Position numbers and translations under genes: made by a program. From JBFXAM01 sp050184295 (GTDB taxonomy: Bacteria; Planctomycetota; Phycisphaerae; UBA1845; Fen-1342): a stretch of DNA of 64,000 nucleotides. Positions 1 through 7,259 of the stretch are shown in pieces. Numbering within the stretch: position 1 is the stretch's first letter; every line of letters begins with the position of its first letter. The notes below the pieces were generated by a model. That model had not been told where the DNA came from. It made no database searches and saw only the letters and a program-made list of their open reading frames with translations. The stretch is from assembly GCA_050184295.1 (NCBI GenBank), contig JBFXAM010000008.1, positions 1 through 64,000 of the forward strand. Reading direction: 5' to 3'.

Positions 1-201
1 ATGCTCCGAGCCGGGCGTGCCGAGCTTTCCCCACCAGCGCAGCTCGGGCGCATGAGGCCCGAGGCGTCCGCTCGGCATCTTGCACGTGTTGCCCATGTCG
101 CGGCCGTACTTCGGCCAGGGATCGCTGTCGCTCAACTGGCCCCACGCTGTCGCGCTCGTGGCGAGCATGAGAATCAACCCCGTCGCGACGGGTGCACGCA
201 A
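1..201 (-). CDS. PQQ-type beta-propeller exported protein, N-terminal fragment cut by window edge
   Basis: The minus strand reads into the left edge with no stop for 67 codons. The peptide starts with a hydrophobic stretch ending in an Ala-rich cleavage site (SATAWGQ). It continues with DPWPKYGRDMGNT, a motif typical of the first blade of PQQ-like/WD-like quinoprotein repeats (W-P-x-Y-x-R-D). It is probably exported and folds as a beta-propeller; no substrate can be named from the fragment. The start is uncertain. TTG at 201 gives a full-length signal peptide, TTG at 177 and ATG at 168 give short ones, and no clear Shine-Dalgarno sequence is visible. The leader just upstream carries a long CT (GA on plus) microsatellite. 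The rest of the gene lies outside the window. Confidence 0.6.
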   Translation of the reverse strand, partial: MRAPVATGLILMLATSATAWGQLSDSDPWPKYGRDMGNTCKMPSGRLGPHAPELRWWGKLGTPGSEH

Positions 202-534
202 ACACCTACGAAAGAGAGAGCGAGCGAGAGAGCTCGAGAGAGAGAGAGAGAGAGAGAGAGAATTGCTCACCGACGTGCTCCGTTGCGGACGACGCGGTTC
301 GGCGAAATCCCCCAATTCCACCAGCCTAGCACGACGCTGCTCGCGGCGCCAAGCGAATTCGGATTCCGATCATTACGGAGGGCCGATCGGTTCGCGAGTG
401 CCCGTGGCGATGTCCTGCGACCGGTCGAGCCAATCGGCCACCCGCGATTTTCGCGCGCGTGGGGGCGGCATGTTTCATGTGAGCGCGACGTGCCGAACCG
501 GGTTTCGATGAGAGTCGCCCGCGCCGCGGCCGGC
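202..534. other. Intergenic stretch containing a GA microsatellite
   Basis: This is the 333-bp gap between the stop of the DUF502 gene and the start of the propeller protein, both on the minus strand. It holds an imperfect GA-rich tract from 212 onward that becomes an uninterrupted GA run at 236-261. I see no gene or clear promoter in the remainder. Confidence 0.6.
212..261. repeat. GA/CT dinucleotide microsatellite
   Basis: Bases 236-261 are 13 uninterrupted GA units. They are preceded from 212 by GA-rich sequence broken by short CGA and GCTC interruptions. On the minus strand this is a CT tract lying 11-60 nt upstream of the probable TTG start of the propeller protein, so it falls in that gene's leader or promoter. 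Confidence 0.85.
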
Positions 535-1371
535 TTATCCGCCTCCGGCGCGCGCCGAAGCCGGCGGAGGCGTCCCCGCACCCGGCGCGGCGCCGGTCCC
601 GCTGCCGGCCAGCACCGTCGCGCCCGGCGGCGCGGCGTTGCCGAATCGCACCGTCGGCGGAATCAGAATCCCGCCCGAGATCACGATCTTGATCGCTTCC
701 TCGATGCTCCAATCGAGCTCGATCACATCGGCGCGTCGGACCACGAACACGAACCCGCTGGTGGGGTTCGGCGTCGTCGCGATGAACGCGGTGCACAGCT
801 CCTCGCCGGTGCGTGCGTCGCGAGAGAAGCCGGTGACAAAGCCGATCGAGCGCGTGTCGCGCGACGGAAACGGCACGAGCGCGACGCGCTGAAACTGGGC
901 GGTCTGCGAGCCCGCGAACATCTCCAGAATCTGCTTCGAAGCCTTGTAGACGGTCTTCACGAGCGGCACGCGATCGAGCACCGCTTCATAGAGTCCGATC
1001 GTCCGGCGGCCGACGATGTTCGCCGCGAACAACCCGACCGCATACAGGATGAAAATGGTCAGAAACACCGAGAAGATGCCGATCGCCCACTGCACCGTCG
1101 GCTTCGACAGGTCCGCGTCCGACCACGGCTCGAACTGCTCGCCCCAGCCCGCGGGCAGGTAGCTGCGCCAGCCGCCGTGCAGCACCCAGTACACCACCCA
1201 CTGCGACGAATCGCGCATCAGCGAGAACACGAACTTCACGAGCACGTAGGTGAGCCAGATCGGCAGCACCACGATCAGCCCGGTCGTGACGCGGGCGCGC
1301 AGCAGCGCCTTGAACGTCGCGCCCAGGGCGCTCTTTCGCACCGGCTTCGGATTCTCCGCCGCAGCACTCAT
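535..1371 (-). CDS. DUF502 family membrane protein
   Basis: A 278-residue inner-membrane protein with two strong transmembrane helices, around residues 27-50 (GLIVVLPIWLTYVLVKFVF) and 95-120. Between and after them are conserved DUF502 features: the RVTTG entry to helix 1 and VPLVKTVYKASKQ near residue 140. A mixed alpha/beta domain follows, containing the FVTGF and TTPNPTSGF motifs that characterise the family. The C-terminal 40 residues are Ala/Pro/Gly-rich and probably disordered. The biochemical function of DUF502 is unknown. It lies alone, on the same strand as the two genes upstream, with a gap of 154 bp. Start at ATG 1371 just precedes the family-like N-terminus. Confidence 0.85.
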   Translation of the reverse strand: MSAAAENPKPVRKSALGATFKALLRARVTTGLIVVLPIWLTYVLVKFVFSLMRDSSQWVVYWVLHGGWRSYLPAGWGEQFEPWSDADLSKPTVQWAIGIFSVFLTIFILYAVGLFAANIVGRRTIGLYEAVLDRVPLVKTVYKASKQILEMFAGSQTAQFQRVALVPFPSRDTRSIGFVTGFSRDARTGEELCTAFIATTPNPTSGFVFVVRRADVIELDWSIEEAIKIVISGGILIPPTVRFGNAAPPGATVLAGSGTGAAPGAGTPPPASARAGGG

Positions 1372-1525
1372 CGAAACACGCTCCCGTCGCTCCGCCGTCC
1401 GATCCGCCCCTCAGCCGCTCAACACCTTGCAGTCGCTCCGCTGGTTCCGCGCCGCCGCGCGGCCGGGAAGTCGAAGCCGCCCGCCGGCGACGCCGCGCCC
1501 GGGCAGCGAACGCACCCGCGACGCG

Positions 1526-2596
1526 CTAATCATCGTCGGCGGCGACGGCAACGGACGTAATGACCATGTAATGATCCGAGTATCGAATCTTGAACTCGCG
1601 CGGCGTCAGGTTCACGGACTTCAGATAGTCGTCGCGCAGGACGTGAAACACACGGGCGGCGAACTCGGGCTGCGTTTTCGGCAGAAACACGCGATCGAGC
1701 GCGCCGCCGGTCCAGAACGTCGCTTCGTCGCGCGCGTTCAGGTCGACCCACCCCGCGGACTCGATCGTCGAGATCGCCGGCTGCGTGTGCCGCGGCGTGT
1801 TCGAGTCGCCGATGATGATCACATCCGGGTCGGCGAACGCGCCCGACAGATCGCGCACGAGCGTCCGGGCCTCGGCGGCGCGGTGCTCCGAATGGTCGCC
1901 GTCGTAATTGCTTTTCATGTGAATCATGATGACGACGAAGTCGGTGAGTCCGCGGCCGGCGGAGAACATGCGTCCATATGGGGGTCGCGACCAGAGCGGC
2001 TCGCCGCCGGGGCCGGGATCGCCCGGCATGGTCGCGGGCTTGGCGTCGCCGACCGCGGCGATGCGCTTCGCGTCCCATGCCAGCCCGATGAGCTGGTTGC
2101 GACCGCTGCGGGCGGGGTATAGCTCGTGCGTCCATTGCTGCCCGGTCTTGCGGCCGATGATCTCGAACGCCGCAGTCAGGACGTCATTGGTGTCGCCGGC
2201 GCCTGGATTCGAGATCGCGATCTCCGCCAGCCCCAGGATCGACACCTCGCTCGCGAGGATGTAGTCCGCGAGGTCCTCGGCTTTCTGGGCCTTGTTCCTG
2301 GCGGGGCCGGAGCGATTCTCGGGCACCCCGAGCCACTCGATGTTCCACGCACCGACGCGAACGACCGGCGCGGTCGCGATCGGCGCCGCGGAGGCGCGAT
2401 CCGGCGCGACCGGCGCCGCGCGGCCCCGCGCGTTCCCGTCGGCGGCGTCGACTCCGGCGACGGGCTCCCGAGGCGCGTCGCCGGGCGCTCGCTCGCTGCG
2501 CGCCGGCGGATCGCAGCCGACGCACGCGATCAGCAGCGCCCCGACCAGCGTGCCCAGGCGCGCCCCGTCCCGCCACGCTCCGTGTTTCGTCGGCAT
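1526..2596 (-). CDS. Endonuclease/exonuclease/phosphatase-fold lipoprotein
   Basis: A 356-residue protein with a lipoprotein signal: basic start, hydrophobic core and lipobox LIAC with Cys25. A variable Ala/Pro-rich linker follows, then a DNase I-like EEP domain. Visible motifs are GAWNIEWLG (the metal-binding Asn strand), GLAEI (catalytic Glu), the late IIGDSNTPR motif (Asp/Asn) and SDHYMVI (C-terminal Asp-His pair). It is probably a metal-dependent phosphodiesterase or nuclease tethered outside the cytoplasm; the substrate is unknown. Start ATG 2596 is chosen because GGAGGG lies 7-12 nt upstream and a signal peptide follows; a longer open frame to 2701 is Arg-rich and lacks both. It starts 4 nt after the NADH dehydrogenase stop, so the two are probably co-transcribed. 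Confidence 0.85.
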   Translation of the reverse strand: MPTKHGAWRDGARLGTLVGALLIACVGCDPPARSERAPGDAPREPVAGVDAADGNARGRAAPVAPDRASAAPIATAPVVRVGAWNIEWLGVPENRSGPARNKAQKAEDLADYILASEVSILGLAEIAISNPGAGDTNDVLTAAFEIIGRKTGQQWTHELYPARSGRNQLIGLAWDAKRIAAVGDAKPATMPGDPGPGGEPLWSRPPYGRMFSAGRGLTDFVVIMIHMKSNYDGDHSEHRAAEARTLVRDLSGAFADPDVIIIGDSNTPRHTQPAISTIESAGWVDLNARDEATFWTGGALDRVFLPKTQPEFAARVFHVLRDDYLKSVNLTPREFKIRYSDHYMVITSVAVAADDD

Positions 2597-2600
2597 GGAT

Positions 2601-3935
2601 TCATCCCTCCGCCGCCGGCGGCGCGCCGGCCACGGGCTCCTGCGGCGTTTCACCGACCGCCAGGACACGCGCAGGGTCATTCGTGATGAGCCGCGCGGCA
2701 CGCCCGAATGTCACGTAGTTCCAGGCCCACTGGATCATCACGAGCACACGGTTCTCGAATTCGATCAGAAACAGCAAGTGAACGAACAGCCACGCCAACC
2801 ACGCGAGATAGCCGTTGAAGCGTGTCCAGCCGAGGTCGGCCACGGCGGCGTTACGGCCGATGGTCGCCATGCTCCCGCGGTCGACGTAGCGAAACGGCGC
2901 GAGCGACGCGCCGCGCAGCCGCGCATGAATCAACCGCGCGACATAGCGCCCCTGCTGCATTGCGACGGGAGCAATTCCGGGCAGCGAGCGATCGCCGGGC
3001 CCGCGAACGTGCGCGAGATCGCCGATCACGAACACCTCGGGAAACCCGGGCACCGTGAGATCGGGCGCGACCATCACACGGCCAACCTTGTCGAGCGGCG
3101 CGCCCGTCGCTTCGGCCACCGCGCGCCCCAGCGGCGACGCGCGCACGCCCGCCGCCCAGAGCACGCAGTGCGTCGCAACCGTCTCTTTGCCGGCCGCGCT
3201 GCGCAGCACCGCGTGCGCCGGTTGAATGTCCGCAATCGTCGTGTTCACGCGCACGCGCACGCCGAGCCGCGCCAACGAGCGCGCCGCCTTCGCGGAAAGG
3301 TCCGGCGTGTAGCCGGGCAGCACGCGATCGGCGGCGTCGATCAACAGGATCGTGGCGGCGGCGGGATCGATGCGGCGGAAATCGGACCGCAGCGTGTCCC
3401 GCGCGATCTCGGCCAGCGCGCCGGCCAGTTCGACGCCCGTCGGACCGGCGCCAATGATGACAAACGTCAACCATTCGCGAACGCGCCGCGCGTCGGTCTC
3501 ACGCTCCGCCGCCTCGAACGCCCCGAGCACGCGGGCGCGCATCTCCGTCGCGTCCTCGATCGTCTTGAGACCCGGCGCGTGCGGCTCCCAGTGCTCGTTG
3601 CCGAAATAGTTGTGGCTCACGCCGGTCGCGATCACGAGCGCGTCATACTCGATCGACTCGCGATGGGTTCGCACGACGCGCTGCCGCGCGTCGATTCCAA
3701 TCACCTCGCCCAGCACCACGCGCGTGTTCGCCTGGCGGTTCAGAATCTTCCGCAACGGCGTCGCAATGTTCGCGGGGGAAAGCCCGCCGGTCGCGACCTG
3801 GTACAGCAGCGGCTGAAACAAGTGGAAGTTCCGCCGATCGATGAGCGTGATCTCGAGCGGCGCACGGCGGAGCGCGAGCGCCGCCTGTAATCCGCCGAAA
3901 CCGCCGCCGACGATCACCACTCGTGCCGCGCTCAT
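2601..3935 (-). CDS. ndh: Type II NADH dehydrogenase / NAD(P)/FAD-dependent oxidoreductase
   Basis: A 444-residue flavoprotein with two Rossmann motifs: FAD-binding VVIVGGGFGGLQAA near the N-terminus and NAD-binding FVIIGAGPTGVELAG near residue 160. The third FAD motif, EVFVIGDLA, lies near residue 290. The sequence NFHLFQPLLYQVATGGLSP is typical of NDH-2. The C-terminal 90 residues contain a hydrophobic amphipathic segment (WLAWLFVHLLFLIEF) that anchors NDH-2 to the inner membrane. It would oxidise NADH and reduce quinone without pumping protons. The start is ATG 3935, immediately before the FAD motif; the upstream open extension to 4241 is low-complexity. It is the first gene of a pair with the EEP lipoprotein. 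Confidence 0.9.
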   Translation of the reverse strand: MSAARVVIVGGGFGGLQAALALRRAPLEITLIDRRNFHLFQPLLYQVATGGLSPANIATPLRKILNRQANTRVVLGEVIGIDARQRVVRTHRESIEYDALVIATGVSHNYFGNEHWEPHAPGLKTIEDATEMRARVLGAFEAAERETDARRVREWLTFVIIGAGPTGVELAGALAEIARDTLRSDFRRIDPAAATILLIDAADRVLPGYTPDLSAKAARSLARLGVRVRVNTTIADIQPAHAVLRSAAGKETVATHCVLWAAGVRASPLGRAVAEATGAPLDKVGRVMVAPDLTVPGFPEVFVIGDLAHVRGPGDRSLPGIAPVAMQQGRYVARLIHARLRGASLAPFRYVDRGSMATIGRNAAVADLGWTRFNGYLAWLAWLFVHLLFLIEFENRVLVMIQWAWNYVTFGRAARLITNDPARVLAVGETPQEPVAGAPPAAEG

Positions 3936-4763
3936 TCGTGCGTGGGCTCGCGCGCCCCCCGCGCGTCCACGAGTCCGGCAACGCTCGACCGCTCGCGCGC
4001 CGGCCGGCAATGGACGCCGCAGGGTGCTCGCGGAGATTCTAGTCGCGCCGGCGCGGCACGATAAGCCACCGACATCCGCGGCCGCGCGGTTTGAAACGAG
4101 CGCGCGGGTGCGTGCACCAGCGATGCATATCGTGCTGTAGGCAATCGAGCGCTGCGTGTGCCCGACAGTGGATGCGCAGGCGTGCGCTCGGGCGCAGGTG
4201 CTTGGCGGGCAGCCCCGCCGCCGCGGAGGATGTGCGCCCAAGGGCCGTTCGCGGACACGAACGCCTGGGGCGGACGCGCTTCGAACGCGGGACAGGCTCG
4301 CGCGCGCCGCGCGCAGCGGGGAACGGTTCGCGTGTCGCGGCGTCGACCGCCGCGGGCGCTAGCGTCCGCTCTTCAGATCGTCGATTTCGGTAATGATGTC
4401 GATCATGTTGGTTCCAATCGCGGACGGGCGCCGCGCTAGCAGGTGATCACGTCGATGAAGGCCACGAACAGGTTCGCGATGGTGGTGATGAAGTAGTCCA
4501 CGACGGCACTCCAGAAAGGCGCGCCTACCCGCGACCAGCTCCCCAGCGCTGCGCAACGAGCGCGCAGCCGGAACCAGCAGGGATTGCGCGGTATTCGGTT
4601 TTCGGACCGTCAAGAAGTGGGCTCAACGCGCCAGGCCGGACTTCGTCTCTTCCCGCCGAACCTGTGGAATCGCCCTATAACTCGCTCAAACGAGGGGAAC
4701 GGTACCTATAATTAACGCCGGCGTCAAGCCATTTTTGCTTTACTCGTTGGGGCGACCCCGTCG
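3936..4763. other. Long intergenic region between divergent genes
   Basis: About 830 bp lie between the NADH dehydrogenase (minus) and the Ser/Thr kinase (plus). No recognisable gene is present. Two tiny minus-strand open frames occur at 4436-4501 (21 residues, hydrophobic) and 4359-4406 (15 residues); both are unsupported beyond plausible composition. A TATAAT at 4707-4712 is a candidate -10 for the kinase gene. Confidence 0.5.
4707..4712 (+). promoter_or_regulatory. Candidate -10 box for the kinase-TPR gene
   Basis: A perfect TATAAT lies 52 nt before ATG 4764 in a locally A/T-richer stretch. The -35 position (about 4684-4689, GCTCAA) matches the consensus poorly, so an alternative sigma factor or an activator would be needed. 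Confidence 0.35.
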
Positions 4764-7208
4764 ATGTCCGAATATGTGGCCCCGCCCGCCGACCCTGCGC
4801 TTGTCCCGCCCGCGTGCAGGAACTGCCGCCGCGCGCCGCTCGCGACCGTCGGGGCACTGCTGCGCTGCGCGGCGTGCGGGTTCATCTATCCCCGCCGACC
4901 ACACGACACACTTGTCGCCGCCCGGACCGCGGATCCCGATCCGCCGGAGCTCGCCCGCATCGCGCCGAATCGCGTCCTGCGCGAGCGCTACCGATTGCTG
5001 CGTACGCTGGGGCGCGGCGCGCACGGGCTGGCGTATTACGCCGAGCACGAGTTCCTGCGCCTGCCCTGTGTCGTTAAGCTGCTGCTCGACGGCCCCACGG
5101 ACCCGACCGACGCCGCCGCCCGCCGCCTGCGCCGTGAAGCGGGCATCGGCCGGCGTATCACGCACCCGCGGCTCGTGCGGGTGATCGAGTGCGACCAAGT
5201 CGACGGCGTGTGGTATTTTGTGCGGGGGTTTGTGCCCGGGGTCGATCTCGGCGCCGTGGCGACCGCTGGCCTGCGGCTCGTCCCGGATCAGGCGGTCGCG
5301 ACCCTTCGCGATGCCGCCGCGGCGCTGCACGCGCTCCACACCGAAGGCGTCGTCCATCGCGACATCAAGCCCGAGAACCTCCTGCTCACCCCGGATGGGC
5401 TCGTCTTTGTCGCGGACCTCGGCGTCGCCACGCTCACGGCGAGAGCCAGCGCCTCGACCGGCGCGAGCCCGGCCGCCGGCACACTCGGCTACGCCGCCCC
5501 GGAGACCTTCGAATCCGGCCGCCCCCCCGGCCCGGCCGCGGACCTCTACTCGCTCGGTGCGGCGGCTTATCACTTGCTCACGGGCCGCGCACCGTTCGGC
5601 GACAGCGTATTCCGCGCACTGGTCGAGGCGCAGGCGGGCGCGCCGGAGTGGCCGAGCGACGCCGCCGCGGACACGCCGGTGTGGTTACGCGCCATGGTGT
5701 CGCGACTGCTCGAGCCCGATCCGGCCTGCCGGTTCGCGAGCGCCGCGGACCTGCTCGACGCGCTGGAGGTCGGGGCGCCGTCGCACACGCCGCCGCTCGA
5801 AGCGCTGCCGCGCAGCCGCACGGTCGGGGTCGCGCTGACGCCGGCGGGACTGTGCGTGCTGCCGTTCGCGGTCGACGGCCCGCGCGACGACGACTGGCTC
5901 GGCGACGCGCTGGCCGAGGGTCTCAGTCGCGCGCTCGGCCGCGCGCCGCAGACCTACGTGGTCGAGGCCGAACGCGCGCTCGCGCTCGCCGCCGCCGACG
6001 AATTCGCGGACGAGCCGCCGGACGCGCGCCAGCGTCGCACGGCGCGCCTCGCCGGCGCCGCGCGGCTGGTCGAGGGCACCGTGCGCCGCAGCGGTGACAC
6101 GCTCGCGTTTCGGGGCGCCGTGATCGACGCGGAATGCGGCGTACGACTCGAGATCGCCGAGCAACGGGGGAAGCTGGGCGAGTTCACGGCGTTTCAGCAC
6201 GCGCTCTATCGCGCTGTCGCGCCGCGGCTGGCGCTGCCGGCCGAGCCGCCGGCCCACGCGTTTCGCCCGACTGCGTTCGGCGCGCTGGCACACCTGGTGA
6301 GGGCGCGCCGGGCGTTCGCGCGCGCGGATCACGCGACCGCGCTGCGCGAGGCCGAGGCCGCGGCGGCGCAGGATCCCGAGTTCGTCGAGCCGCTGCAGCT
6401 CGTCGGCGCGTGCTACGCGCGCCTCGGCCGGTACGACGATGCGGCTCGGCAACACCACCGCCAGGAGGCGCTCGCGCTGGAGCGCGGCGACCTTCGCGTG
6501 CTGGTCGAAGCGCAGGCGAATCTCGGCGTGATGCACTACTTCCGCGGCCGCTACGAGGACGCGGTCCGCTTCTATGCCCCCGCCGCCCGCCGCGCCGACG
6601 AGCTCGGGCTCACCGCGGAGACGGCGCACATCTGCAACAACCTCGGCTTCGCGCTGTTCCGCCTCGGGCGGGCGGCGGAAGCGGAGGCGGCATTCCGGCG
6701 CGCCGTCGCGATCCACAGCACGTACGGCGCGCTCGCCGCGTTGATCGGCCCCTACAACGGCCTTGGGAATGTGCTCGCGGAGCAGGGCCGCCACGTCGAC
6801 GCGCGCGAGTACTACGAGCGCGCCCGGCGGCTGGCAGAGCAGGTCGGCGACCGGACGAACGTCGGCGTCGCAACGATGCACCTCGGCCGCTGCGACGCGC
6901 TGGTCGACCGGCTCGATGACGCCGGCCACGAGCTTGCCGTCGCGCTCTGCATCCTCGAGAACGCGCGCTTCTGGAACGGGCTGGCGCGGGCCTACGAATA
7001 CGCCGCCGATCTCGATTTGCGCACCGGCGACTACGCCGCCGCGGTCCGATGTGCCGATAAGAGAATCGCGCTGGCGCGCCTCCACGCCAATGCCGGAATG
7101 GAGGCCGCCGCCTGGCGTCAGCGGGCCGCGGCGCTCGACCGCTGCGACCAGCCGCTCGAAGCCGAGCGCTCGCGGGCACATGCGGCCGCGCTGACGCCGC
7201 CGGCCTAG
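4764..7208 (+). CDS. Serine/threonine protein kinase with N-terminal zinc ribbon, TolB-like and TPR domains
   Basis: An 814-residue cytoplasmic protein. Domains in order: a zinc ribbon (C18-x2-C21, C35-x2-C38); a Hanks-type kinase, about residues 75-340, with glycine loop GRGAHGLAYY, VVK lysine K105, catalytic HRDIKPEN with D200, and DLG (D218) in place of DFG; a region around 350-495 beginning with LCVLPF that resembles the TolB-N/FlgO-like domain found after kinases and cyclases; then tandem TPRs to the C-terminus. It probably phosphorylates Ser/Thr targets, with the TPRs recruiting partners. There is no transmembrane helix, so this is a soluble form. The histidine kinase gene starts 51 nt downstream on the same strand, suggesting one signalling operon. 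Confidence 0.88.
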   Translation: MSEYVAPPADPALVPPACRNCRRAPLATVGALLRCAACGFIYPRRPHDTLVAARTADPDPPELARIAPNRVLRERYRLLRTLGRGAHGLAYYAEHEFLRLPCVVKLLLDGPTDPTDAAARRLRREAGIGRRITHPRLVRVIECDQVDGVWYFVRGFVPGVDLGAVATAGLRLVPDQAVATLRDAAAALHALHTEGVVHRDIKPENLLLTPDGLVFVADLGVATLTARASASTGASPAAGTLGYAAPETFESGRPPGPAADLYSLGAAAYHLLTGRAPFGDSVFRALVEAQAGAPEWPSDAAADTPVWLRAMVSRLLEPDPACRFASAADLLDALEVGAPSHTPPLEALPRSRTVGVALTPAGLCVLPFAVDGPRDDDWLGDALAEGLSRALGRAPQTYVVEAERALALAAADEFADEPPDARQRRTARLAGAARLVEGTVRRSGDTLAFRGAVIDAECGVRLEIAEQRGKLGEFTAFQHALYRAVAPRLALPAEPPAHAFRPTAFGALAHLVRARRAFARADHATALREAEAAAAQDPEFVEPLQLVGACYARLGRYDDAARQHHRQEALALERGDLRVLVEAQANLGVMHYFRGRYEDAVRFYAPAARRADELGLTAETAHICNNLGFALFRLGRAAEAEAAFRRAVAIHSTYGALAALIGPYNGLGNVLAEQGRHVDAREYYERARRLAEQVGDRTNVGVATMHLGRCDALVDRLDDAGHELAVALCILENARFWNGLARAYEYAADLDLRTGDYAAAVRCADKRIALARLHANAGMEAAAWRQRAAALDRCDQPLEAERSRAHAAALTPPA

Positions 7209-7259
7209 CGGCGCGCGGTCGTCGTCGATCGGAATCCACCGCCGAACGCGGAGCGCGGG

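Noticed and set aside
1..1560. Long open frame on the plus strand
   Set aside because: Antisense to the DUF502 and propeller genes; Arg-rich translation without any family motif, as expected in very GC-rich DNA.
2292..3890. 532-residue open frame on the plus strand
   Set aside because: Antisense to the EEP lipoprotein and NADH dehydrogenase genes; shadow of a real gene pair.
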